DNA from: JAOUEA01 sp046732015
GTDB taxonomy: Bacteria; Actinomycetota; UBA4738; HRBIN12
Length of the DNA stretch: 23,740 nucleotides
NCBI GenBank assembly: GCA_046732015.1
Contig: JBKPMF010000099.1
Span: 1-23,740 of the forward strand
Reading direction: 5' to 3'
Part shown: piece by piece, positions 8,916 to 15,384 of the stretch
Numbering within the stretch: position 1 is the stretch's first letter
How the letters are laid out: each line of letters starts with the position of its first letter
Notes under the pieces: model-generated
Database searches by the model: none
Told to the model about the DNA's origin: nothing
What the model saw: the letters and a program-made list of their open reading frames with translations, nothing else
Translations under genes and position numbers: made by a program

Positions 8916-8945
8916 TTGCTCTTGGGCGAACCCCTCGGCTACCGT
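8916..8945 (+). promoter_or_regulatory. Promoter of the hemerythrin-like gene, leaderless
   Basis: TTGCTC (8916-8921), an 18-nt spacer, and TACCGT (8940-8945), followed after 6 nt by the ATG at 8952. This supports the 8952 start over the longer open frame from 8814. Confidence 0.6.
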
Positions 8946-8951
8946 GCGCGC

Positions 8952-9422
8952 ATGGCTTCAGACGATGCATTGACCCCCGCACTGTCCGAGGCGCGCCAAC
9001 GGCGCGCCACCTTGCACGATGCGCTCGTGCACCTGGAGATCGCGATCTCCTCGCCGGCCGCCGCACGCATCCCGGCGTGGACCGATCTGGTCTCCAAGGA
9101 GATGATCGGGGTCCGCGACGCGTTCGAGCAGCATGTGCTGGTCACGGAGAAGCCCGGCGGCCTGTACGAGGAGATCATCATGCGAGCGCCGCGTCTGGAC
9201 GGCACGGTGCGCCGGCTGAAGGACGAGCATCCCGAGATCGGCGAGAAGATCGGCGTCATGGTGGAGCGGCTCGAGAAGGCCGAGATCGGCTCGCCGAGCT
9301 GGCCGCTGGACGATGCCCGTGACGACCTCCAGCGATTGATCGGCACGGTGATCCGTCACCGCCAGAAGGGCGCCGACCTCGTCTGGGAGGCCTACAACGT
9401 CGACATCGGCGGCACCGAGTAG
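8952..9422 (+). CDS. Small all-helical protein, probably hemerythrin-like (HHE cation-binding) domain
   Basis: 156 residues, cytosolic, no signal peptide. The whole sequence reads as four or five amphipathic helices with His and acidic residues spaced as in HHE-domain proteins: H22 and H27 in LHDALVHLE, H61 in FEQHVLVTE, H93 in LKDEHPEIGE, and H136 in VIRHRQKGADLVWEAY. A di-iron or other metal site is likely on this basis, but I cannot align it confidently to a characterised hemerythrin. Possible roles are oxygen, nitric oxide or redox sensing. The open frame reaches back to 8814, but the upstream residues are low-complexity R/S/G and a promoter with 6-nt spacing fixes the ATG at 8952. It is a single gene with a 78-nt gap before nadE, which has its own box. 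Confidence 0.75.
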   Translation: MASDDALTPALSEARQRRATLHDALVHLEIAISSPAAARIPAWTDLVSKEMIGVRDAFEQHVLVTEKPGGLYEEIIMRAPRLDGTVRRLKDEHPEIGEKIGVMVERLEKAEIGSPSWPLDDARDDLQRLIGTVIRHRQKGADLVWEAYNVDIGGTE

Positions 9423-9488
9423 AGCGTTCGTTCATCGCGCTACCGCCTTCGGCTGCTTGAGCGCGGAGCCCTTCGCACCGCCCTGCCG

Positions 9489-9494
9489 TAGGCT
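9489..9494 (+). promoter_or_regulatory. -10 box of nadE, leaderless type
   Basis: TAGGCT followed by 6 nt and the ATG at 9501; the hexamer and spacing are identical to those before the glutamine synthetase gene. No clear -35 box. Confidence 0.5.
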
Positions 9495-9500
9495 TCCGCC

Positions 9501-11111
9501 ATGGCTCGCATCGCGCTCGGGCAGCTGAACCTCACCGTCGGTGATCTCGCCGGCAACGTCGCACGCATGGCCGACGCGGCGGCGCGCGCCACCGAAGCCG
9601 GGGCCGACCTCGTGGTCTTCCCGGAACTCGCCATCACCGGGTATCCCCCCGAGGACCTCGTCCTGCGTGGCGAGTTCGTCCAGGAGAACCTGGATGCCCT
9701 GCAGGCACTGGCCGGCAAGACCGCGAGCGGCTGTCAGGTGATCGCGGGGTTCGTGGACCGCAGCGACGCTGGCATCCACAACGCGGCGGCGCTGCTGTCC
9801 GGTGGCGGGATCGCCGCTCGCTACCACAAGATCCAGCTCCCGAACTTCGGAGTGTTCGACGAACAGCGCTACTTCGAGGCCGGCACGGACGTGACCACCG
9901 TGGAGGTCGGAGGCCAGCCCTGCGGGATCACCGTGTGCGAGGACGCCTGGCACGACGGGCTGCCGTTCGCACGGCTGGCGGGCGTGCCGCTGATCGTGAA
10001 CATCAACGGCTCCCCGTACCACCGCGGGAAGACCGAGGAGCGCGCGGACATCCTTCGAGACCGTGCACGTCAGACGGGTGCCTTGATCGTCTACGTGAAC
10101 GCCGCCGGCGGCCAGGACGAGCTGGTGTTCGACGGAGGCTCGATGGTGGTGGCACCCGACGGCGCGGTGCGTCATCGCGCCTCGATGTTCTCGGAGGACC
10201 TGCTGATCGTGGATCTGACCGGCGAGGCCACGTTCGCCGACGTTCGGCCAGCCTGGCCGGTGGGCGCCGCGGAGGTGTACGGCGCGCTCGTGGTGGGCCT
10301 GGGCGACTACGTGCGCAAGAACGGGTTCGGTGAGGTGGTGCTGGGACTGTCGGGCGGGATCGACTCGGCGTTGACCGCGACCCTGGCCGTGGACGCGCTC
10401 GGCGCCGATGCGGTGCGGGCGGTGGCCATGCCGTCACCGTTCTCCTCACCGGAGAGCCTCGAGGACGCCGAAGCCTGCGCCGAAGCGCTGGGCATCCGCA
10501 TCGACACCGTGCCGATCACGCCGGTGTTCGACGCGTACCGTCATTCGCTCGCGGAACTGTTCGCCGGCAAGCCCGAGGACGTCACCGAGGAGAACCTGCA
10601 GGCACGGATCCGCGGCAATCTCTTGATGGCCTTGTCCAACAAGTTCGGCTCGATGGTGCTGGCCACCGGCAACAAGAGCGAATACGCGGTGGGCTACTCG
10701 ACGCTCTACGGCGACATGGCGGGAGGCTTCGCACCGATCAAGGACGTGCCCAAGACCCTGGTGTACGAACTGGCCGAGTGGCGGAACGGGCAGCCCGGTG
10801 CCGCGCCGCCCATCCCTGAGCGGACGATCACGAAGCCGCCCAGCGCCGAGCTGCGGCCCGACCAGAAGGACACCGACTCGCTGCCGCCCTACGAGGTGCT
10901 CGATCCGATCATCGAGGCCTACGTGGAGTTCGACATGGGGGTGGACGACATGGTCGGGGGTGGGTTCGAGCGTTCGATCGTGGAGCGCGTCGTGCAGATG
11001 ATCGACCGCAACGAGTACAAGCGCCGCCAGGCGGCCCCCGGCGTGAAGATCACCCCGAAGGCGTTCGGGCGAGACCGGCGGATGCCGATCACGAACCGCT
11101 ACCCGGGCTGA
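9501..11111 (+). CDS. nadE: Glutamine-dependent NAD+ synthetase
   Basis: Last step of NAD biosynthesis: amidation of deamido-NAD with ATP, using ammonia released from glutamine. 536 residues in two domains. The N-terminal nitrilase-type amidase (about 1-240) shows the Glu-Lys-Cys triad: E42 in FPELAITGYP, K110 in YHKIQLPN and C146 in VCEDAW. The C-terminal synthetase (about 255-536) shows the PP-loop LSGGIDSALT (283-292) and the conserved LATGNKSEYAVGYSTLYGD and GGFAPIKDVPK stretches. The length matches the shorter two-domain bacterial NadE (about 540-580 residues) rather than the roughly 680-residue mycobacterial form. It starts 6 nt after a TAGGCT box and is followed by tRNA-Lys after 27 nt. 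Complete and unremarkable. Confidence 0.96.
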   Translation: MARIALGQLNLTVGDLAGNVARMADAAARATEAGADLVVFPELAITGYPPEDLVLRGEFVQENLDALQALAGKTASGCQVIAGFVDRSDAGIHNAAALLSGGGIAARYHKIQLPNFGVFDEQRYFEAGTDVTTVEVGGQPCGITVCEDAWHDGLPFARLAGVPLIVNINGSPYHRGKTEERADILRDRARQTGALIVYVNAAGGQDELVFDGGSMVVAPDGAVRHRASMFSEDLLIVDLTGEATFADVRPAWPVGAAEVYGALVVGLGDYVRKNGFGEVVLGLSGGIDSALTATLAVDALGADAVRAVAMPSPFSSPESLEDAEACAEALGIRIDTVPITPVFDAYRHSLAELFAGKPEDVTEENLQARIRGNLLMALSNKFGSMVLATGNKSEYAVGYSTLYGDMAGGFAPIKDVPKTLVYELAEWRNGQPGAAPPIPERTITKPPSAELRPDQKDTDSLPPYEVLDPIIEAYVEFDMGVDDMVGGGFERSIVERVVQMIDRNEYKRRQAAPGVKITPKAFGRDRRMPITNRYPG

Positions 11112-11138
11112 GGGTTCGTAGAATCCCTCGGAGCCATC

Positions 11139-11213
11139 GGGCCCGTAGCTCAGCCTGGTTAGAGCAGGGGGCTTTTAACCCTCGTGTCGCAGGTTCGAAT
11201 CCTGCCGGGCCCA
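11139..11213 (+). tRNA. tRNA-Lys(TTT)
   Basis: Full cloverleaf: acceptor GGGCCCG/CGGGCCC, D stem GCTC/GAGC, anticodon stem GGGGG/CCCTC with loop CTTTTAA (anticodon TTT), T arm GCAGG-TTCGAAT-CCTGC, discriminator A. The CCA end is not encoded. It lies 27 nt downstream of nadE. Confidence 0.97.
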
Positions 11214-11296
11214 CGCTGGCGGATGTCCGTGCGAGCGGGCATCCCGATCTCGAGATACGGAACCACCGCTCGTTCGCCGACCCGATCGCATGTCTG

Positions 11297-11311
11297 ATGC
11301 GGTATCCGCAT
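11297..11311. terminator. Short inverted repeat between tRNA-Lys and the mau-like operon
   Basis: ATGCGG-TAT-CCGCAT, a perfect 6-bp stem with a 3-nt loop, lies between two convergent transcription units. There is no T tract on either strand, so termination is only a guess from position. The rest of 11214-11325 shows nothing else apart from a TCTCGAGA palindrome. Confidence 0.25.
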
Positions 11312-11325
11312 GCTCGCGCAGGGTC

Positions 11326-11610
11326 TCAGCACTCGCGGCGAAGGCAGAACCACCCGAAGCGGTCGCGTTCGATGCAGGCGTGGAACGAACTTCCGCACCC
11401 CGAGCAGCGATAGAAATGGCCACCGCACGCACACCCGCCCTTACTGATCGGCTCGCATCGCACGCGGCACGGCGGCGGCTTCACATGGGCGGAGGCCCGG
11501 CCCCCACCGGCCCCGGCCACCACGGAGAACCCGGCCAGGGCCGCACCCGCCGTTCGCGTGATGAACCCGCGGCGGGTGAGGGGCGTCCGCGTGCTCGACC
11601 GATCAGCCAT
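11326..11610 (-). CDS. Tat-exported small cysteine-rich protein, unknown
   Basis: 94 residues. The N-terminus is a clear twin-arginine signal, LTRRGFITRTAGAALAG at residues 11-27, with probable cleavage after ASA near residue 41. The mature part is only about 53 residues but holds nine Cys, with pattern CRVRC, CACGG, YRCSGCG, HAC, and the end FGWFCLRREC. Aromatic residues sit beside several Cys (HFYRC, SFHAC, GWFC). Tat export implies folding or cofactor binding before export. I do not recognise the family; it could be a metal-binding, disulfide or quinone-type redox peptide. It is the last gene of the mau-like operon. Its ATG (11608-11610) contains the stop of the MauD-like gene before it (ATGGCTGA, 8-nt overlap), so it is translated with that thioredoxin, which may be its partner. 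Confidence 0.75.
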   Translation of the reverse strand: MADRSSTRTPLTRRGFITRTAGAALAGFSVVAGAGGGRASAHVKPPPCRVRCEPISKGGCACGGHFYRCSGCGSSFHACIERDRFGWFCLRREC

Positions 11611-12196
11611 CGGCCGCGCCCGTCACGATCCGCAGCCCTTCGGCGTCCGCGATCAACGACCGCACGGCGTCCAACGTCAGTGGCCCGCCCTGGGCGGCGA
11701 CGAACCCACCCTCGTCGATCACGAATGCGTGCGGACTCACCTCGGTGCGGAACGCCTCGGAGACCTCCACGCCACGTTCGACCCCCACGATCACGCGCCC
11801 CGCGTGCGACACCCACGCCGCGGGCGTCGCGCTCGCCGCCCCTCGTCCGACGATCACGGTCGGGAGCAAACGGTCGCTGGACGCGGCATCCACCACCTCG
11901 GGCACCAACGCATCGCAGGCACGGCAGTCGGCGTCGGCGAACAACACCAGATGCCGTTTCCCCTGCATCGAGGAGGACGACACCGCCGCGCCGCCGCGCT
12001 CGGTGAGCTGCCACGACGGAGTCGCCGCGCCCACGGGCAACCCATCGGCGAGATGGACCGGTCCGCTCTCCTCTTCGAGCGAAGCCACCCGCCCACGGAG
12101 GGCCGCCAGTTCGCGCACGGCGCCGGCGAGCGCGAGCGCGAGCCACAGGACGACGACCGCCAGCATCCCGATCGCCACCCATCCCCACACGTTCAC
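11603..12196 (-). CDS. Membrane-anchored thioredoxin-fold protein, MauD-like (copy 2)
   Basis: 197 residues. One N-terminal membrane anchor (about 5-30), then a short helical linker and a thioredoxin-like domain on the outside. The redox motif is DADCRACDAL (CRAC). After it come the strand-helix pattern of TlpA/MauD proteins and a SPHAFVIDEGG segment corresponding to the cis-Pro region. MauD proteins are thought to form or isomerise disulfides in the MADH light chain. Start: GTG 12196, overlapping the stop of the preceding gene as GTGA, with GAGAAGG 7 nt upstream. The 8-nt overlap with the Tat Cys-rich gene downstream suggests that this is the dedicated oxidase or isomerase for that protein. 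Confidence 0.8.
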   Translation of the reverse strand: MNVWGWVAIGMLAVVVLWLALALAGAVRELAALRGRVASLEEESGPVHLADGLPVGAATPSWQLTERGGAAVSSSSMQGKRHLVLFADADCRACDALVPEVVDAASSDRLLPTVIVGRGAASATPAAWVSHAGRVIVGVERGVEVSEAFRTEVSPHAFVIDEGGFVAAQGGPLTLDAVRSLIADAEGLRIVTGAADG

Positions 12197-12669
12197 GGCG
12201 ACGCCTTCTCGCCTGCTGCCAGGGGATCGACCGTGAGCGTCACCAGCAGGTCGTGCAGTTCCCGCATCACGCGCGCCAGCTCCGAACCCTGCCGCGCCAT
12301 CACGTACAGGCTGAACGCCCGGCCGTTCACCGAGAAGAACCGCTGGAGGCCGGCGCGCCCCTCCTGTGCCCGCTGCAGGGCTCGAGGGTCGAGGTCGTCA
12401 GCGCCGAACTCGGGCACCCCTTGCGGCGCGTACAGCCCCACGTCGGCGAGCGAAGGGTCGAACTCGACCAAAGAAGCCACTACCTGCGAGAGGCGGAGCT
12501 TCTCGGATTCCTCGACGGCATACGTGTTGCGCGTGATCGGCATCGCGTCGTTCGTGAGCCGCACCACGGCCAGGTTGATCGCCGGCGGCGGCAAGTCGGG
12601 CACCCACATGCGGGCTTCCCACCCCGACGGCACGCGCAGCGACAGGCCGTGGTCGGCGATCGTCACCAT
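12193..12669 (-). CDS. Small soluble protein of unknown function, possibly PsbP/Mog1-like fold
   Basis: 158 residues, no signal peptide or membrane segment. The beginning, ITADHGLSLRVPSGWEAR in outline, and the end with RFFSVNGRAFSLYVM followed by a helix and LLVTLTV, are typical of the alpha-beta sandwich of PsbP/Mog1/DUF1795 proteins, which begin with a strand-P-x-GW pattern. This is a by-eye impression. No catalytic residues or Cys are seen, so it is probably not a redox enzyme itself. Start ATG 12669 has AGGGG upstream and overlaps the stop of the membrane protein gene by 7 nt (ATGGTGA). Its own stop overlaps MauD-like 2. The longer open frame to 13212 is a shadow inside the membrane protein gene. 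Confidence 0.65.
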   Translation of the reverse strand: MVTIADHGLSLRVPSGWEARMWVPDLPPPAINLAVVRLTNDAMPITRNTYAVEESEKLRLSQVVASLVEFDPSLADVGLYAPQGVPEFGADDLDPRALQRAQEGRAGLQRFFSVNGRAFSLYVMARQGSELARVMRELHDLLVTLTVDPLAAGEKASP

Positions 12670-13259
12670 CGTGCCGCCCCTGCAAGCGAAAGCGCCGCGA
12701 GTGCCGCGCCACCCGCCAGGGCCGCCTTGCGCGCCGGGGCCGCGAGCCGCCCGAGGATGCCGTCGACCCGGAGCAACTGATCGGGGCGGCGGACCCGTGC
12801 CACCGCGAACACGGGCAGCGACCTCGCGAGTCCGAACACCAGCCCGATGACGGCCCCTGCCTGCAGGTCGGCGGTCAGGAACGCCGCGAACCACGTCGAG
12901 TACACGGTGGAACTCGTCACGATCGTCACCACGCCGGTGCCGAGCTGCACACCGTAGCCCAGGCCCCAGACCCATCCCCGGTAGGAGGTGCGCCAGTCTT
13001 CGTCGACCTGCCGATGGATCGTGGGCAGATGCAGGCCGAGCGCCCCGAGGTCGAGCGCCAGCCCCAGAAGCACCACGAATGCCAGGAGCGCGAACCGCAT
13101 CTCGATCTCCAGCCCGCCCCCGAGCACGGATCCCAGCCATCCGAAGACGGCGCCGGTGACGAGACCCGCCACGGCAGACCCCAGCACGTAGGCGCTCACG
13201 GTGAGCCACCACCTGGAGCCCCGGCCCCGCTCCCCGAGCGGAGTGATGCTTCCCAGCAT
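12663..13259 (-). CDS. Polytopic membrane protein, possibly divergent DsbD/CcdA/MauF-like
   Basis: About 198 residues with four or five hydrophobic segments: about 15-45, 52-75, 95-120, 125-155 and a C-terminal AALAGGAALAALSLAGA. A loop with IHRQVDEDWRTSYRGW precedes the third segment. The pattern GAVIGLVFGLARSLPVF is reminiscent of the FGLxxGLPL region of CcdA/DsbD-type electron carriers, and MauF belongs to that superfamily. However, no membrane Cys pair is present, so electron transfer by the DsbD mechanism is unlikely; a transporter or scaffold role is possible. Start: ATG 13259 has GAGG 7 nt upstream; GTG 13265 is the alternative. The stop overlaps the next gene. Confidence 0.65.
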   Translation of the reverse strand: MLGSITPLGERGRGSRWWLTVSAYVLGSAVAGLVTGAVFGWLGSVLGGGLEIEMRFALLAFVVLLGLALDLGALGLHLPTIHRQVDEDWRTSYRGWVWGLGYGVQLGTGVVTIVTSSTVYSTWFAAFLTADLQAGAVIGLVFGLARSLPVFAVARVRRPDQLLRVDGILGRLAAPARKAALAGGAALAALSLAGAARW

Positions 13260-13268
13260 CGACACGCC

Positions 13269-13340
13269 TCAGGGCGACCAGGTGGCGCGCAGCCCGGCCA
13301 CCACGGCCAGCCCGATCCCCACCACCGTCAACGGTTCCAT
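13269..13340 (-). CDS. Possible 23-residue hydrophobic peptide in the mau-like operon
   Basis: Reads MEPLTVVGIGLAVVAGLRAT followed by WSP and stop. It is a single membrane-span-sized hydrophobic stretch. ATG 13340 is preceded by a good ribosome site, AGGGAG with 4-nt spacing, and its stop lies only a few bases before the start of the polytopic membrane protein. It fills the one gap of the operon. It could be a small membrane subunit or just a leader that couples translation. Too short to judge from coding statistics. Confidence 0.4.
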   Translation of the reverse strand: MEPLTVVGIGLAVVAGLRATWSP

Positions 13341-13368
13341 CGGGCTCCCTGGGTCGTTGGTTGCTCCG

Positions 13369-14064
13369 TCATGGCGTTCGCATCTCGGCTTCGCGGCGCG
13401 CGAGTTCCTCGTCAGCGATCGCGTCGGTCAAGAGCGACCGCACCTGCTCCCACGACGTCGCCGCTCCCTCGGAGCGCACCATCGCGTCGGCGCCGTCGAC
13501 GAAGCAGAAGTACGGCGACATCGAGATGCCGTAGGCCTCCCACGCTTCCGAGGAGTGCACCACGAGCACGTCGGCGGGCGCGAGCTCAAGCAGTTTCGAC
13601 GGGCTCTCGAACTCCCGATCCTTCACCACCACGACGAGCCGCGCCTGCCCGGGAAGCGCACGCCGGACCTCGGGCCTGAGCCCGTCCCAGAACGTGCGAC
13701 AGGTCAGGCAACCGCTCGAGAGGAACGCCACCAGCGTGGGCCGACCGGTGGCCATCGTGATCGCCACCGTGTCGCCCTGCAGCGTGCGGCCGCCGATGTC
13801 GTGCGCCTGCGTCACGGCGCCGCTGGGTGCCGGAAGATAGGACGGCACCGTGGTGGTGTTCGGGTCGACCGTTGCCTCCGGCGCTCCGCGCTCCATCCGG
13901 ACCATGGTCCGGCCGTGCTCGTGCGACTCGTCTCCATCGGGTTCCGGGAGCCGGCGAAGCACCTCGGCGTGACTCCGAAGGAGCGAGACCACCACGACGG
14001 CGAGCAGCGCCAGCACGATCGTTTCGATCACGACGACGACGGTGAGCACCGAGGTGGCATCCAT
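13369..14064 (-). CDS. Membrane-anchored thioredoxin-fold protein, MauD-like (copy 1)
   Basis: 231 residues. N-terminal membrane anchor at about 5-28, then a polar and His-containing linker and a thioredoxin-like domain from about residue 85. The redox motif is SSGCLTCRTFW (CLTC), followed by a VVVVKDREF strand, a DVLVVHSS segment, and SPYFCFVDG, which provides the cis-Pro and an additional Cys. The layout matches MauD and other TlpA-like proteins. Start ATG 14064 lies 3 nt after the stop of the MADH light chain-like gene, so the two are coupled. In methylotrophs MauD is needed for the six disulfides of the light chain; the same client relation is the simplest reading here, where the client has 25 Cys. 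Confidence 0.85.
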   Translation of the reverse strand: MDATSVLTVVVVIETIVLALLAVVVVSLLRSHAEVLRRLPEPDGDESHEHGRTMVRMERGAPEATVDPNTTTVPSYLPAPSGAVTQAHDIGGRTLQGDTVAITMATGRPTLVAFLSSGCLTCRTFWDGLRPEVRRALPGQARLVVVVKDREFESPSKLLELAPADVLVVHSSEAWEAYGISMSPYFCFVDGADAMVRSEGAATSWEQVRSLLTDAIADEELARREAEMRTP

Positions 14065-14067
14065 GCC

Positions 14068-14655
14068 CTACAGACACCCCGCATTGTGCGTGCAGGTGAA
14101 CTGGTCGACGGCGCCCGAGCAGTTGCAGTTCAGGCAGTCGATCCGGCACGGGATGATGCAGGTGATCAGTCGGCACATGATGGGCGTCACGTACGGGATC
14201 TGCGTGTTGCACTGGCCGTAGCGGAACACCACGCAGCAGGTCTTGAAGTTCTGACAGTCGTTGCTGCCGCAGTGGCACCCGCCCTGGCACTGCGTACCCG
14301 GGTTCGCCGAACAGTCGAGGTAGTAGCGGATGTTGGTCGTGTTGCACAGGCCCGAGCTGCCGTAGTTGCACTGCCACCAGCCGCCGACGAACGTGTTCGG
14401 CGGACATCCCAGGTTGGACCCACCCGGGAGCGTGCAACAGAACGCCGTGTAGCCCGCGCAGCACTTGCTGCCCGCGGGGCACGACGAGCAGGTTCGGCGG
14501 ATGAGGGCATCCGCGGTGACTGGCCGGCTCGCGTAGGCGAGCGGCGCGACGACACCCGCAGCCGCCGCGGCAGCGATCCGCGCCGGCCTCCGACCGCGGC
14601 CGGGACCGCGACGGGAGGCCAAGCGCATGGCGCCGTGCAGGACCCTGGCCGTCAT
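14068..14655 (-). CDS. Secreted 25-cysteine homologue of methylamine dehydrogenase light chain, TTQ site incomplete
   Basis: 195 residues. The N-terminus is Tat-like (SRRGPGRGRRPAR, then an Ala-rich stretch to YASR). The mature part (about 51-195) holds 25 Cys. By eye against the Paracoccus MADH light chain: C66-x6-C73 matches C29/C36; C84-PP matches C46-PP; C96 matches C61; YYLDC (D114, C115) matches YRDC (D76, C77); C127-x-C129 matches C86/C88; C149 matches C109; C161 matches C121 with the same 11-residue gap. The TTQ residue W57 falls at G-W93-W94-QC, roughly kept. W108, directly before C109, is Gln148 here, and D32 appears to be Tyr69. Classic TTQ cannot form. A C-terminal extension of about 34 residues adds more Cys (CRIDCLNCNC). 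The start ATG overlaps the upstream stop (ATGA). No heavy-chain gene is nearby. Confidence 0.72.
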   Translation of the reverse strand: MTARVLHGAMRLASRRGPGRGRRPARIAAAAAAGVVAPLAYASRPVTADALIRRTCSSCPAGSKCCAGYTAFCCTLPGGSNLGCPPNTFVGGWWQCNYGSSGLCNTTNIRYYLDCSANPGTQCQGGCHCGSNDCQNFKTCCVVFRYGQCNTQIPYVTPIMCRLITCIIPCRIDCLNCNCSGAVDQFTCTHNAGCL

Positions 14656-15314
14656 CCGGCCCCGTCCCGAGGCGGTTCCACGCCTGGCCACAGACTCGGG
14701 TGGCCCGGTCCGATGCCCGCCGACGCGAGCGCTTCCTCCGCCCGGGCGTGATGGTCACGCGGCTCGTGCTCATGGCCTTCGTGGGGCGCTGGCGGGATCC
14801 AGGCGCGCCAGGCCTCCGGCGCCTCGGTCACGGCCACCAGGACGAGCCATCCGGCCAGGACCAGCCCGGGAACGACCACCAGCGCCGCGGGTCCGAGGTC
14901 GCCGATCCAGGTGACCAACCCGGGTCCGCCGACCATCGCGAAGGCGACCCCGGAGAGCGCCGCCGACAGGTTCAGCACCAGGTGCAGGCGGCTCGGAGGC
15001 ACGGACCTCGCACCCGCGCATCCGCACGAGCCGGCGTCGGGATGCCTCGACAGCACGAACCCCAGGAATCCCGCGAAGGCCAGATAGACGCCCGCCAGTG
15101 CCAGGGCGGGGAGCATGCCGCCGATCAGCAGCGCGCCGGCACCGACGGCGACCTCGACCGCTCCCACGCCGCGGGCGATCCCGTCGGAGGCAGGCCATCC
15201 CACGTCGAGGAGCGCCTGGGCGGTGGGCCGGGGGCGGGCGAGTTTGGCGGCTCCGGCTGCGGCGAGCAACCCGGCGGACAGGAAGAAGATGGGGGCGAGC
15301 GCGTCGGGCGTCAC
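14652..15314 (-). CDS. MauE/DoxX-like membrane protein with His/acid-rich tail
   Basis: 220 residues with about five membrane helices in the first 165. The loop SCGCAGARSVPPSRLHLVLNL carries the CGC pair found in MauE-type proteins, which help make or fold the MADH light chain. Homologues of this DoxX-related group often sit beside TlpA-like thioredoxins. The C-terminal 50 residues are hydrophilic with a cluster HEGHEHEPRDHHARAEE that could bind metal ions; I do not recall such a tail in classic MauE. Start GTG 15314 lies 8 nt after a TAGCCT box, making it leaderless or nearly so. First gene of the operon. Its stop overlaps the light chain-like gene as ATGA. Confidence 0.85.
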   Translation of the reverse strand: MTPDALAPIFFLSAGLLAAAGAAKLARPRPTAQALLDVGWPASDGIARGVGAVEVAVGAGALLIGGMLPALALAGVYLAFAGFLGFVLSRHPDAGSCGCAGARSVPPSRLHLVLNLSAALSGVAFAMVGGPGLVTWIGDLGPAALVVVPGLVLAGWLVLVAVTEAPEAWRAWIPPAPHEGHEHEPRDHHARAEEALASAGIGPGHPSLWPGVEPPRDGAG

Positions 15315-15322
15315 GTTCGTCG

Positions 15323-15351
15323 AGGCTACCGGCGCGGTCGGGGGTGGTCAA
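15323..15351 (-). promoter_or_regulatory. Promoter of the mau-like operon
   Basis: On the minus strand: TTGACC (15351-15346), a 17-nt spacer, and TAGCCT (15328-15323), then 8 nt to the GTG at 15314. It is a good housekeeping-type promoter, suggesting expression does not strictly need a special activator. Its -35 region abuts the divergent -10 box at 15372. Confidence 0.7.
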
Positions 15352-15371
15352 CCGAGCCACCCACCGTGGTC

Positions 15372-15377
15372 TAGGAT
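15372..15377 (+). promoter_or_regulatory. -10 box of the beta-propeller gene, leaderless type
   Basis: TAGGAT followed by 7 nt and the ATG at 15385. The two divergent starts (15314 and 15385) are 70 nt apart, so the two promoters share this space. No clear -35 box on this strand. Confidence 0.45.
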
Positions 15378-15384
15378 GCCCGCG

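Larger units (their letters stand above)
11326..15351 (-). other. mau-like redox operon (eight reading frames, single promoter)
   Basis: Transcription runs from the promoter at 15351 down to 11326. In order: MauE/DoxX-like, MADH light chain-like, MauD-like 1, a 23-residue peptide, a polytopic membrane protein, a small soluble protein, MauD-like 2, and a Tat-exported Cys-rich protein. Junctions are an ATGA overlap, a 3-nt gap, a 28-nt gap, a gap of at most 9 nt, and 7-, 4- and 8-nt overlaps, so translation is probably coupled. No MADH heavy chain, mauG, mauF-sized protein or ferredoxin maturase gene is within the window. The inferred job is export and oxidative maturation of two Cys-rich secreted proteins. 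Confidence 0.75.

Noticed and set aside
11159..11434. Minus-strand frames including ARQDSNLRHEG and GPGRIRTCDTR
   Set aside because: These are the well-known false translations of a tRNA gene (tRNA-Lys at 11139).
13324..13368. 14-codon frame overlapping the MauD-like 1 stop as ATGA
   Set aside because: It overlaps the stop and the start of the 23-residue frame, but its sequence (MTEQPTTQGARWNR) has no feature to support it. It may only keep ribosomes moving.
13201..14751. 516-codon plus-strand open frame
   Set aside because: Antisense to the light chain-like and MauD-like genes; low-complexity R/H/G/A composition.
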